DNA from: Cytophagaceae bacterium
GTDB taxonomy: Bacteria; Bacteroidota; Bacteroidia; Cytophagales; JAIYAX01
Direction of reading: 5' to 3'
Assembly: GCA_027488815.1 (NCBI GenBank)
Contig: JAIYAX010000026.1
Location: forward strand, 237,561 to 301,560
Length of the DNA: 64,000 nt
Every line of letters begins with the position of its first letter. The stretch's first letter is position 1. The position numbers were made by a program, and so were the translations under genes. Positions 15,629-24,496 of this stretch are shown here, piece after piece. Under the pieces are notes generated by a model that was given only the letters and a program-made list of their open reading frames with translations, ran no database searches and was not told where the DNA came from.

Positions 15629-18145
15629 ATGCACTTCAGAATTAAAAAACTCACCAGCGCCTTAGTCGGGCTATTGTTTTCTTGTTTCTACCTCCCATCA
15701 TCGGCTCAGCCTGAAGTAGAAGACCAGATAAGCTATGGTACAAGTGCGATCTATCATCAATTGGAAAAGCTGAAAGTCTGCGGCACCGTGCTGTATGTTG
15801 CAGCGCATCCAGATGATGAAAACACAAGATTGATCACCTATCTGGCTAATGAACGAAAGTTCAATACCGTGTATTTATCACTTACACGAGGAGATGGAGG
15901 GCAAAACCTGATTGGAAAGGAACAGGGAGAGGCCATTGGCATCATACGTACCCATGAATTGCTGCAAGCCCGGAGGATCGATGGGGGACGTCAGCACTTC
16001 ACCAGAGCCTATGATTTTGGCTATTCCAAGTCCGCTGAGGAGACCTTTGCCATTTGGAATAAAGAGGAGGTATTGGCCGATGTGGTTTGGGCAATTCGAT
16101 TGCATCAACCCGATGTCATTATCACCAGATTCCCGGAGGATGGAAGCGGAGGGCATGGTCATCATACGGCCTCTGCTTTGCTGGCCAGGGAGGCCTTTAA
16201 ACTGGCTGGAGATAGCACTGCATTCAGGAGCCAATTAAAATGGTTAAAACCCTGGAAGCCTACCCGTTTGTTTTGGAATGGCTGGGTAGCACCCGGTGCC
16301 AGCCCGGGCGCTCAGATGGAGAGCATGCTGAAAGTGGATGTTGGATTGTTTAACCCCGTGCTGGGCAAGTCTTACACCGAAATTGCCGGTGAAAGCCGCA
16401 GCATGCACAAAAGCCAGGGGTTTGGAGCAGCACAAACGGTAGGAAGCAGGATTGAATACCTGCAATTGCTGGAAGGACCTTCGGTTCAGTCTGATTTTAT
16501 GGAAAGGATCCTGACGGATTGGTCAAGAATTACAACGGATAAGAAGACGATCTTAAAAGTAGATCAAATAGTCAAAACAGCCCGCTCTACATCGCCCGAA
16601 TCTCTTGTTTTGGAGTTAACTGAATTGTACCGTAATCTCCTTCGCCAGCCGGAAAGTAATTACCGAAACCTGAAAATGAAGGATCTGAAAAATCTCATCC
16701 TCTCAGCCTGTGGGATCAAAGCAGAGTTACTTTTTTCGAATCCATTGCTTACACCCTTAAAAAAAGCAGACTATACCTTATGGGTGACCAATCGCTCGCT
16801 GAGTAAAGTAGAGGCCATTCATTGGTCAATTCAGAGTTTTTCATGGGATACTTTGATCAATAAACCTTTGCTAAACAACCAGCCTCTGGAGCTCAAGCGT
16901 ACCACCACAATTCCTGACCATCTTGAAGCCTCCCAGCCGGGCTGGCTTAAATCACCTAAAACTGAAGGTATGTTCAGTTATGAAAAGCAAGAGGAAATTG
17001 GTCTGCCGATTCATTCCGGCCCGATACAAAGCAGTTTAAGACTGAAAATTGAAAACCTTGAGCTTGAGGTTCCTCTTTCAGTGGTCTACAAATACACCGA
17101 TCCGGTGAAAGGCGAAGTAACAGAGACCATCAAACTCTTGCCCTCCATTACGATTAAACCAGCCAGGAACGTTTATTTCACTACAGAAAAAGGCCTCTTC
17201 TTCCCTTCTTTAACCCTGAGCAACCATAGCAGCACCGTTCTGAACGGAACTCTTTTGTGGATGAATGAGAAAAAAGAAATCCTTGGATCTAGCCCAATCC
17301 AACTAGCTGCTTCAGAGGTATTGAGTTTTCAGGATACCCTCTCAGTTGCTAAAAATCCAAAAGGGGTGGAGACCATTTTCCCACTTATCGTCACCCAAAA
17401 AGACACTTTTGAGACGGACCTGGAGAACATCAACTATTCCCATATAGGCAAACAGGTCTGGTTCCCAAGGGCAGAAATCCGTATTATAAGTGAACAGGTG
17501 TTCAGCAAAGCTAAAAAAGTCGGCTACATTTCAGGGCCTGGCGATGAAGTGGCAGAAGGTCTGAAAGCCATGGGAATACAAGTAATGGATTTGGATCCCG
17601 AGTTAGTTCCATCTTCTGAGTGGCTCAAGGGTTTGGATGCTATAGTCATTGGTGTAAGGGCCTACAACACGTCAGCAGCTTTAAAATCGTGGACTAATCC
17701 TTTGATCCAATTTGCCGAGCAAGGCGGGGTAGTACTGGTTCAATACCAGGTCAGCAGAGGTTTACTTTCTCCTTTGCCTTTTCCATACACGCTGGAACTG
17801 GGTAGGGGCAGGGTAACCGAAGAGAGAGCCTTGGTGAAATTAACAGGTGCTGGAAAGCAGTTTTTTGAAACACCCAACAAAATGGACGAAGCCGATTGGT
17901 CAGGATGGGTTCAGGAGCGAGGACTATACTTCGCACAATCCTGGGATGATCGTTTCATCCAACCGATGGTCATGAGCGATACAAAAGATAAAGACGAAAA
18001 AGGCTCCTTGCTCATACTTCCATATGGCAAAGGAATGATGATATATACCGGCCTTTCTTTTTTCAGACAGATACCTGCCGGTGTCCCCGGAGCATATAAA
18101 TTGTTGGGCAACCTCATTTCGACACCCGTTCCTGCCAAGCCATGA
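15629..18145 (+). CDS. Large secreted PIG-L family deacetylase
   Basis: 838 residues with a signal peptide (LVGLLFSCFYLPSSAQ). The zinc-binding PIG-L motif AHPDDE is at 59-64 and the second motif at HGHHTASA; LTRGDGGQN is also typical. This domain (about 50-290) removes acyl groups from N-acetylglucosamine-type sugars. The remaining 550 residues are beta-rich, with a C-terminal domain (GYISGPGDEVAEGL to the end) resembling glutamine-amidotransferase-like folds found in large Bacteroidota PIG-L proteins. The stop codon overlaps the start of the next gene as ATGA, so the three genes 15629-19955 look translationally coupled. Confidence 0.88.
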   Translation: MHFRIKKLTSALVGLLFSCFYLPSSAQPEVEDQISYGTSAIYHQLEKLKVCGTVLYVAAHPDDENTRLITYLANERKFNTVYLSLTRGDGGQNLIGKEQGEAIGIIRTHELLQARRIDGGRQHFTRAYDFGYSKSAEETFAIWNKEEVLADVVWAIRLHQPDVIITRFPEDGSGGHGHHTASALLAREAFKLAGDSTAFRSQLKWLKPWKPTRLFWNGWVAPGASPGAQMESMLKVDVGLFNPVLGKSYTEIAGESRSMHKSQGFGAAQTVGSRIEYLQLLEGPSVQSDFMERILTDWSRITTDKKTILKVDQIVKTARSTSPESLVLELTELYRNLLRQPESNYRNLKMKDLKNLILSACGIKAELLFSNPLLTPLKKADYTLWVTNRSLSKVEAIHWSIQSFSWDTLINKPLLNNQPLELKRTTTIPDHLEASQPGWLKSPKTEGMFSYEKQEEIGLPIHSGPIQSSLRLKIENLELEVPLSVVYKYTDPVKGEVTETIKLLPSITIKPARNVYFTTEKGLFFPSLTLSNHSSTVLNGTLLWMNEKKEILGSSPIQLAASEVLSFQDTLSVAKNPKGVETIFPLIVTQKDTFETDLENINYSHIGKQVWFPRAEIRIISEQVFSKAKKVGYISGPGDEVAEGLKAMGIQVMDLDPELVPSSEWLKGLDAIVIGVRAYNTSAALKSWTNPLIQFAEQGGVVLVQYQVSRGLLSPLPFPYTLELGRGRVTEERALVKLTGAGKQFFETPNKMDEADWSGWVQERGLYFAQSWDDRFIQPMVMSDTKDKDEKGSLLILPYGKGMMIYTGLSFFRQIPAGVPGAYKLLGNLISTPVPAKP

Positions 18146-18264
18146 AAGAAGAAGAAGAAGAGATTCCAGTCTTCAAATCCTGGAGGTCTTGGTACCTGCT
18201 GTTGATCTCTGCTTTTTTATTGATGATTCTGGGTCTATACCTTTTTAATCGCTTTTTTACATGA
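18142..18264 (+). CDS. 40-residue single-span membrane protein between PIG-L and symporter genes
   Basis: ATG at 18142 opens a 40-codon frame ending TGA at 18264. The N-terminus is acidic (MKEEEEEIPVFKSW), followed by one hydrophobic helix (YLLLISAFLLMILGLYLF) and NRFFT. It overlaps the PIG-L stop by ATGA and the symporter start by ATGA, which strongly supports translation. Orientation is probably N-in. It may be a small accessory subunit of the symporter; function unknown. I recall similar short proteins beside symporters in related genomes but cannot confirm it here. Confidence 0.78.
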   Translation: MKEEEEEIPVFKSWRSWYLLLISAFLLMILGLYLFNRFFT

Positions 18265-19955
18265 ACCTGCTGGATTGGTTGGTTCTCCTGCTTTCACTGT
18301 TTGTGATTGCAGGCCTTGGGGTTTACAAAAACCGAAAGCAAAAAGATCTTAAAAGCTACCTTCTCGCCGATCAGTCATTACCCTGGCATACAGTCGGCAT
18401 TTCCATTATGGCCACCCAGGCAAGTGCCATCACTTTTCTGTCAGCTCCTGGACAAGCCTATACCCAGGGAATGGGATTTGTGCAGTTTTATCTGGGTCTG
18501 CCGCTGGCGATGATTGTCTTGTCCATCTGGGTGATCCCGGTTTACCATAAGCTCAATATTTACACGGCTTACCAGTTTCTGGAGAGCCGACTCGACTACA
18601 AGACCCGTGCATTAGCGGCCTTTTTGTTTTTGATACAGCGTGGCCTTGCTGCTGGTTTAACCATTTACGCACCGGCCATCATCTTGTCTGCTTTGCTGCA
18701 TTGGAACATCTACCTGACTAATCTCCTGATCGGTGGACTTGTGGTTATCTACACTACGGTTGGAGGCTCAGCGGCTGTCGGTCAAACTCACAAGCAGCAA
18801 ATGACCATTATCCTGCTAGGTATGCTGCTGGCAGGTGTTTTTATGGTCATGACCTTGCCGGAGAATGTTAGCTTTTCAAGTGCGCTCAGATTGTCTGGGG
18901 CCATGGGAAAGCTGGAGACCCTTGACTTTAATTTTGACCTTAGCAACAAATACAACTTCTGGTCAGGACTTATTGGCGGCTTCTTTCTGATGCTTTCTTA
19001 TTTCGGCACGGATCAGTCGCAGGTACAGCGTTATCTGTCTGCCGGATCGATGACCCAAAGTCGTTTAGGCCTCTTGTTCAACGGCCTGCTGAAGATCCCT
19101 ATGCAGTTTTCCATTTTACTGCTTGGGGCATTATTGGTGGTTTGGTACCTCTTTATCAATCCGCCTTTGTATTTCAATCAGGAAGCGCTGGACCAGATGA
19201 AAGGGACTGAAGCCGCAGCCCGCATGGAGCAACTGAAGGACAAGCACCAGGAGCTTGTTGAGCAACGAAAATCAGTAGCACTCAGGGCAGCCGATGCACT
19301 TGACAAAGGCAATGATTTGGAGTTTGAACAAGTTAAAAGCGAGCTACAAGCCGCACAGAAGGATTTTGAAGGCAATCAAGCCCAGGTTCGGCAGCTAATG
19401 GATGAGCAAACCGGCCGAAAGGGCAACAGCGATACCAATTACATTTTCCTACGATTTGTCCTGGACTATTTTCCACCCGGGCTGATCGGCTTACTCATAG
19501 CGGTCATCTTTGCGGCATCCATGTCATCAACATCCAGTGAATTGAATGCGCTCGCTACAACGACCATGATCGACCTGTACCAACGTGGCTTCAAACCCAA
19601 GCCTGACGACAGGCGAGACTTATTTCTTTCCAAGCTGTTTACTGCCGGATGGGGGATGTTTGCCATTGGACTTGCGATGTTTGCCGGGCAGCTTGGGAGT
19701 CTCATTGAAGCTGTAAATGTATTGGGTTCACTGTTTTATGGAACCATCCTGGGTATATTTATGGTCGCCTTCTTTTTCAAGTACTGCCGGGGAACGAGTG
19801 TCTTTTTTGCGGCTATTCTTGCCGAAGTCGTGGTCTTACTGTTTTACTTCTTTAGCAATATTACCTTTTTGTGGTTCAATCTGATCGGCTGTGTTTTAGT
19901 ACTGATCTTCTCCCTGTTGCTTCAGGCCTTGTTCCGCCTTGCAAAAACCAGATAA
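18261..19955 (+). CDS. Sodium:solute symporter (SSS family)
   Basis: 564 residues with about 13 membrane helices. Family marks include QASAITFLSAPGQAYTQG, YQFLESRLDYKTRALAA, YFGTDQSQVQRYLSAGS and FAASMSSTSSELNALATT, where the Ser/Thr cluster helps bind Na+. Between helices, at about residues 305-395, is a ~90-residue soluble coiled-coil insertion rich in K, E, Q and A, unusual for plain SSS carriers but seen in Bacteroidota members. It overlaps the 40-residue gene by ATGA. The PIG-L partner suggests the substrate might be a sugar product, but that is inference. Confidence 0.92.
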   Translation: MNLLDWLVLLLSLFVIAGLGVYKNRKQKDLKSYLLADQSLPWHTVGISIMATQASAITFLSAPGQAYTQGMGFVQFYLGLPLAMIVLSIWVIPVYHKLNIYTAYQFLESRLDYKTRALAAFLFLIQRGLAAGLTIYAPAIILSALLHWNIYLTNLLIGGLVVIYTTVGGSAAVGQTHKQQMTIILLGMLLAGVFMVMTLPENVSFSSALRLSGAMGKLETLDFNFDLSNKYNFWSGLIGGFFLMLSYFGTDQSQVQRYLSAGSMTQSRLGLLFNGLLKIPMQFSILLLGALLVVWYLFINPPLYFNQEALDQMKGTEAAARMEQLKDKHQELVEQRKSVALRAADALDKGNDLEFEQVKSELQAAQKDFEGNQAQVRQLMDEQTGRKGNSDTNYIFLRFVLDYFPPGLIGLLIAVIFAASMSSTSSELNALATTTMIDLYQRGFKPKPDDRRDLFLSKLFTAGWGMFAIGLAMFAGQLGSLIEAVNVLGSLFYGTILGIFMVAFFFKYCRGTSVFFAAILAEVVVLLFYFFSNITFLWFNLIGCVLVLIFSLLLQALFRLAKTR

Positions 19956-20021
19956 TTACCTCTAAATCCTACATGGTAATGAATTGACCTAAGAGCGTTC
20001 GTTCAGCAGGGACTTGACTTA

Positions 20022-20029
20022 TACCTTTG
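20022..20029 (+). promoter_or_regulatory. Promoter element TACCTTTG
   Basis: Exact match to TAnnTTTG. TTCG at 19998-20001, 20 nt upstream, is one base from the TTTG -33 element. It would start a transcript near 20036 that ends at the terminator at 20297-20323. Confidence 0.5.
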
Positions 20030-20323
20030 TATCAACAAGATAAGTCTGTTATGAGGGAGAGGAATAGAAGTACCGGCAAATGGATCAAAAGACAAGAGGT
20101 AGGGCTTTGGGAACACTGTATCGTCCTGATCAATCCTCTTAAAAGAGCCTTCGCTTTTCAAATGATACATGACTTGTCAGTGTTGATAAGAAGTTCAAAA
20201 AAGATTAAACATACTTGAACCTAAAGCAGTTAAGATTTGGAAAGTAAAGTATGATTTTCGTATAGTTTAAGTTGTTCGTTATAGTTGTTCAGAAAGGCCC
20301 GGGTACTCACCCGGGCTTTTTTA
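20030..20323 (+). other. Unassigned ~290-nt transcription unit (candidate small RNA or peptide mRNA)
   Basis: Between the symporter stop (19955) and the converging msrB gene lie 365 bases with no recognised gene. They hold a promoter box (20022-20029), and a strong terminator (20297-20323). The only frame of note is 55 codons from ATG at 20051 to 20218; its composition (basic, few typical motifs) does not persuade me. I found no tmRNA, RNase P or SRP RNA signature. It may be a small RNA. Confidence 0.35.
20297..20323 (+). terminator. Rho-independent terminator
   Basis: Perfect 8-bp GC-rich stem GCCCGGGT / ACCCGGGC with loop ACTC, followed by six T. The T-run is on the plus strand, so it ends the plus-strand unit just before msrB. 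Confidence 0.85.
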
Positions 20324-20821
20324 TTTTAATGGTTTGGCTTTGGGAGCCGGCTTTTTTTCTTCAAAAACCAGGGACTCGGAATTGATGCAATACCTCAGGC
20401 CGGTAGGATCAGGTCCATCATCAAACACATGTCCCAGATGAGCTCCGCAATTGGAACACATCACTTCCGTCCTTACCATGCCATAGCTAAGGTCTTTTTC
20501 TTCATGAATTTTTTCCTTGGCTGCTGGTGAATGAAAGCTGGGCCATCCGCTAGGGCATTGAAACTTGGTATCGGAACTAAAGAGAACCTCTTTGCAAGCC
20601 ACACAGCGGTACACCCCCTTGCCCTCGAAGTCAAAATACTTGTTTTTGAAGGGCCTCTCGGTGCCTTTCTCACGGGTGATATGGTACTGCTCCGGACTCA
20701 GCAGCTTTTTCCATTCTTCATTAGTTTTTACCACTTTTGGTTTGAACTCGCTTTTTCCATTTTGCGCACAGGCATATTGCAGGCCACCTGCAAGCAGGCA
20801 AAAGATGATGATCTGTTTCAT
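20321..20821 (-). CDS. msrB: Peptide-methionine (R)-S-oxide reductase MsrB (exported)
   Basis: 166 residues from ATG at 20821, the start that gives a signal peptide (IIIFCLLAGGLQYACAQ); a frame upstream to 20866 is less likely. The zinc-binding pairs CVAC and CSNC, the GWPSF motif, GHVFDDGPDPTGLRYC and the catalytic Cys in RYCINSESL are all present. It repairs methionine sulfoxide in periplasmic proteins. The tail is Lys/Pro-rich. Its start is only 29 bp from the divergent rhomboid start, so the two promoters must overlap each other's coding ends or be shared. Confidence 0.94.
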   Translation of the reverse strand: MKQIIIFCLLAGGLQYACAQNGKSEFKPKVVKTNEEWKKLLSPEQYHITREKGTERPFKNKYFDFEGKGVYRCVACKEVLFSSDTKFQCPSGWPSFHSPAAKEKIHEEKDLSYGMVRTEVMCSNCGAHLGHVFDDGPDPTGLRYCINSESLVFEEKKPAPKAKPLK

Positions 20822-20850
20822 TGTAGTTAAATAGTCGATCGTTTCAGTGC

Positions 20851-21588
20851 ATGAATCATGCCCCAAATCATCAGATAAACAAGTACCGCTTGCTGTCGGG
20901 TTCCTTCTTGCCCGGATTGCTCTTTTCCCTGATGTTGGTATCGATCATGGCCTTGCTGCTGCTGTGGACAGGCTATTACCGGCATACACTTTATGATTAT
21001 GGTGTGTTTCCAAGGACTTGGTCAGGGCTTAAAGGAATTGTTTTTTCACCCTTTATCCATCAGGATTGGGGTCATCTGGGGGCCAATGCCTGGTCGTTTG
21101 TTGGCTTAACCACCCTATTGAGTGTCTATTTTCCGGGTAAATGGTGGCAACTATGGTTCAGGATTTATTTACTCACCGGACTTTATACCTGGTGCCTTGG
21201 CAGAGAAGCCAGTCATATTGGTGCCAGCGGACTCAACTACGGCCTGGTAAGTCTTTTTTTCTTCTTCGGAGTATTTCGTTGGCATCGTAGGTATCTGTCC
21301 ATCAGTTTGCTGATGGTTTTTTTGTATGGCAGTATGATTTGGGGATTGTTGCCCATTGACCCTATGATGAGCTGGGAAGCCCATCTGGCAGGAAGCCTTT
21401 CCGGACTGCTATTGGCATTTATCTACCGCAATACCTCCAGGGAGCAGGAGCCGAAAGAGTTTGAATGGGAAGATGAAAAGCCTGATGAAGAAGTTCCTCC
21501 GGGAGAAAACACCGAAGAAATTCAGGCCCCCAAAGTGGTGTATCATTACAAACCAAAGGAGCCACCCGGTGAGGAAGATCGGCTTTAG
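20851..21588 (+). CDS. Rhomboid family intramembrane serine protease
   Basis: 245 residues with six membrane helices. The rhomboid marks are complete: the first-loop region HQDWGHLGANAWSF, the catalytic Ser in HIGASGLNYG, and the catalytic His in WEAHLAGSLSG. The last ~60 residues form an acidic, Pro-rich cytoplasmic tail. Substrates unknown. It is divergent from msrB and its stop overlaps the converging sirtuin stop by 4 bp. Confidence 0.9.
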   Translation: MNHAPNHQINKYRLLSGSFLPGLLFSLMLVSIMALLLLWTGYYRHTLYDYGVFPRTWSGLKGIVFSPFIHQDWGHLGANAWSFVGLTTLLSVYFPGKWWQLWFRIYLLTGLYTWCLGREASHIGASGLNYGLVSLFFFFGVFRWHRRYLSISLLMVFLYGSMIWGLLPIDPMMSWEAHLAGSLSGLLLAFIYRNTSREQEPKEFEWEDEKPDEEVPPGENTEEIQAPKVVYHYKPKEPPGEEDRL

Positions 21589-22271
21589 ACTGACAGCAGC
21601 AATTCCCTCACTTTTTTCATGCCGGCGACCGCTTTTTCCGCAATGGGCAATACTCGAAAGTGACCGTTGATGGCAGGAGGGTTCGGGTCAATCACATAGA
21701 CAGGTGTACCTACTGGGGCATAATGCACCAGTCCTGCAGCAGGATAGACCACCATTGAAGTGCCTACGATGATCAGAATGTCAGCCTGGGAAACCTTTTC
21801 TGCTGCCAGTGGGATCAGAGGCACTTCTTCCCCAAACCAAACGATATGCGGCCGCAATTGGCTGCCCAGTTCACAAAGGTCACCCAGGTTAAGCTCAGCA
21901 CCTTCGATGGGGTACACAAGGGAAGGGTTGCGAGTGCTTCTGGCCTTAAACAACTCCCCATGCAGGTGCATCACCCTGTTGCTTCCGGCACGTTCGTGAA
22001 GGTTGTCTACATTTTGGGTGATCACCTCCACATGAAAATGATGCTCAAGATCGGCAATGCTTTTGTGTGCATCGTTTGGCTCAGCCCCCAGCGCCTGTTT
22101 TCTGCGCTCATTGTAGAAGCGTAAGACAAGCTCCTTGTCCTTATGCCAGGCCTCCGGGGTGGCCACATCCTCAACACGATAGCCTTCCCATAGCCCACCG
22201 GCATCTCTGAAGGTTCTAAGCCCACTCTCAGCACTCAGGCCTGCGCCAGACAATATGACCAGATGTTTCAT
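21585..22271 (-). CDS. cobB: Sir2 family NAD-dependent protein deacylase (CobB-like), zinc cysteines absent
   Basis: 228 residues with a full NAD fold: GAGLSAESGLRTFRDAGGLW, TQNVDNLHERAG with the catalytic His in LHGELF, GTSMVVYPA and the C-terminal IDPN. The FYNERR segment carries the Tyr and Arg that in CobB and SIRT5 select acyl-lysines such as succinyl-lysine. The usual zinc motif (two Cys pairs) is missing: the protein has only one Cys, in GDLCELG. It is a class III sirtuin of the zinc-free type. Cytoplasmic, converging with the rhomboid gene. Confidence 0.92.
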   Translation of the reverse strand: MKHLVILSGAGLSAESGLRTFRDAGGLWEGYRVEDVATPEAWHKDKELVLRFYNERRKQALGAEPNDAHKSIADLEHHFHVEVITQNVDNLHERAGSNRVMHLHGELFKARSTRNPSLVYPIEGAELNLGDLCELGSQLRPHIVWFGEEVPLIPLAAEKVSQADILIIVGTSMVVYPAAGLVHYAPVGTPVYVIDPNPPAINGHFRVLPIAEKAVAGMKKVRELLLSV

Positions 22272-22382
22272 TTATGATTAAAATCGTTTTTAAGCCATCG
22301 TTCTACGCAAAACTAGGGAAAAGGAGGGGGTATTAAATGGGTGGAAGTGAGAATGAAATGAGAGTCAATAGAATAAGTGACT

Positions 22383-23930
22383 TCAACAATTTGTTTTTCT
22401 TCTCTTGTCGAGTCGGTAAAGGATAATTCCAATTAAGGAACCACTTGTAAAGCCTCCAAATTGTGATGCGCTATCATTTTGTCCTGTCAAACCAAAAATG
22501 AGGTATAAAACTAGAATGACACTAATGTAAATCAAGTATTCAGTGTTTTTTAACTTTTCTTCTTTCAATAATAGTAATCCTAAAAGCACACCAAAAAGAC
22601 CAAATAGTCCACTTTCGCCACCAAAACTAAGTTTTTCAGGAAACCACCAAATACTTACTAAACCTCCGCAAAGCCCTGAAGTCAGATATATTATCAAATA
22701 ATTCAGCCGACTAAAAAAGGGTTCAGCTAGTATTGAAAGAAGATAAAGCGCAAAAATGTTTGGTATCATATGCATTAAACTATTATGAAGGAACATACAA
22801 CTTATGATGCGCCACCATTCTCCAGCTAAAGTTAAGTTACGTGTATTTGCTCCCCAATAAAGAAGCTCATCCTCAGTAAGATATTCATTATACACACCAG
22901 AAAAGGTTATCAAAAGAAAGTAAATGATATTCAAGTTAACAAGTATTGATGTTATAAAGTGGCCATTTTCAGGGACAAGGAACTTTAATTCATTTACTAC
23001 ACTATCATTTATTGGTTTTTCCCCTGAAGTATATCTTTTCAATTCAGGCTCATTAAATTTTGTTCCTATTAGACAAAGCAAAATAATCCCTAAGCCTATT
23101 AAAAATGACCCAGTTGCTAAGGCTAGTTCATTTGTAAATGTATCTTTATGCCTTGATGGCATAAGAACTAGAATATTGGCCTCATTTCCTATTTTCTCAT
23201 GTGTATTTCTAGATTGTATTGCTTTAAGAAAGTTATTTTTTTCTTGCGACTTAGGTAAATTTTCAAAGTATCCAAAATTAGTTATTTCTCCATTGCCTAT
23301 TTTTTCTAAAATTTGATTATGGAAAAAGTCATGTAATTTATCTTTTTCTTCTTTGTTTAAATACTCTATATTCTCCTTTATGCTGACTCCATAAAAGTGT
23401 CTATCGACTTCACTTGATTTTTTGAGTGTATCTATTTCAATAGGGCAAGTAAAATAAAACTTCATTTGATAACTATATTTTCCTTCTCTTCTTAATTCTG
23501 AGTAAGAGCTGCACTTAGTTGTATCTAAAGTAAGATATTTTAAGCTATAATACCTTGTTCTGTTAAATTTATCAATGTCCTCAATAGAAGTAAGTTCTGT
23601 AAGTTTTTCTGTTATACTTTTGAGATAAGCTTGAAAAAAGATAAGGGAAATGGAAATTGTAAAGCCTGCTAAGAAAAGAAAGCTGTAACTAGATTTATAA
23701 TACGACCGATTGTCAAAAATCACTCTTAGTCTTGGACGAAGCCAAATTATTAGAGGAATATAAGGAAAAATGAAAGGCAATATTTGTCTCCATAACTCTT
23801 CATCTATGTCTAGGATATCATATTCAATTATAAGCAACCATTGAAGAATTAAGAATCCACTAATTGTTAGGAATGAAATTAGCAGGAATGTAGGTATTAT
23901 GAATTTGACAATAGAAAAGTAATTTTTCAT
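22383..23930 (-). CDS. Rhomboid-fold membrane protein with N-terminal extension; catalytic His replaced
   Basis: 515 residues. Three N-terminal helices are followed by a ~170-residue soluble region (about 110-280), one more helix, then a rhomboid core: WWRIISCMFLHNSLMHMIPN (the H....H...N pattern) and Ser in GGESGLFGLFG. The place of the catalytic His, normally AHLGG, reads SQFGGFTSG, so Gln replaces His. It is likely inactive as a protease, like the pseudoproteases iRhom and derlin, unless another residue serves. It is the first gene of the AT-rich minus-strand island and lies 57 bp downstream of the DUF2007-like gene. Confidence 0.8.
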   Translation of the reverse strand: MKNYFSIVKFIIPTFLLISFLTISGFLILQWLLIIEYDILDIDEELWRQILPFIFPYIPLIIWLRPRLRVIFDNRSYYKSSYSFLFLAGFTISISLIFFQAYLKSITEKLTELTSIEDIDKFNRTRYYSLKYLTLDTTKCSSYSELRREGKYSYQMKFYFTCPIEIDTLKKSSEVDRHFYGVSIKENIEYLNKEEKDKLHDFFHNQILEKIGNGEITNFGYFENLPKSQEKNNFLKAIQSRNTHEKIGNEANILVLMPSRHKDTFTNELALATGSFLIGLGIILLCLIGTKFNEPELKRYTSGEKPINDSVVNELKFLVPENGHFITSILVNLNIIYFLLITFSGVYNEYLTEDELLYWGANTRNLTLAGEWWRIISCMFLHNSLMHMIPNIFALYLLSILAEPFFSRLNYLIIYLTSGLCGGLVSIWWFPEKLSFGGESGLFGLFGVLLGLLLLKEEKLKNTEYLIYISVILVLYLIFGLTGQNDSASQFGGFTSGSLIGIILYRLDKRRKTNC

Positions 23931-23987
23931 AATAGCATCTTTTCATTCATGAATTTCTTGATTTAGAAAAAAATACCGCATACCAAG

Positions 23988-24371
23988 CTAGAATTCAGTT
24001 TTACAATCCCTACAGAAATAGGTGTTTTTTATGTTTGTCATTGGCATGAAAAACACAAGTGACAAAATGACAAAAAGTATTTTGGGATACTTATTCGGCC
24101 CTAAGCCAAACGAAATGTTTTCAGAAGCACAATTCGGGCAGTTTTGAACGATTTTATCTGTATGGCTTGAAATCGACTTAGAGGCTCGTTCATGGTCTTG
24201 CTCTTCGATCATGACTTGAATTCCTGATCCCATCATCCCATCGTAGTGAGGCATGAGAGAAGAGAAATTCTCATTGGTTAGAAAACAGGGTATACCTTCA
24301 TTATCCAACTTGTTCTTAAGGATATGTGCCTCAAATGTAGACTTGCAAGTGATCAACCGAATGATTTTCAT
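23988..24371 (-). CDS. DUF2007-like protein with zinc-ribbon and membrane segment
   Basis: 127 residues from ATG at 24371; an in-frame ATG at 24428 would add a Cys-containing leader, so the start is open. Residues 1-70 resemble DUF2007 (FEAHILKNKLDNEGIPCFLTNE and GIQVMIEEQD). After that come CPNC, one hydrophobic span (ILFVILSLVFFMPM) and CRDC, which together can bind zinc. Such proteins are thought to take part in signalling but no activity is proven. It is probably co-transcribed with the rhomboid-fold gene. Confidence 0.68.
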   Translation of the reverse strand: MKIIRLITCKSTFEAHILKNKLDNEGIPCFLTNENFSSLMPHYDGMMGSGIQVMIEEQDHERASKSISSHTDKIVQNCPNCASENISFGLGPNKYPKILFVILSLVFFMPMTNIKNTYFCRDCKTEF

Positions 24372-24496
24372 CGGGGAAGTATCGCAAGTAATTTGATCAT
24401 TTATAAAGTAACAATTGCTGCAAAGCATTCATTTTAATCGAGTTAGTCTTTATCTACCACTTTTTTGGAACTGATGGTTGTTAACTTCTTAGGACC

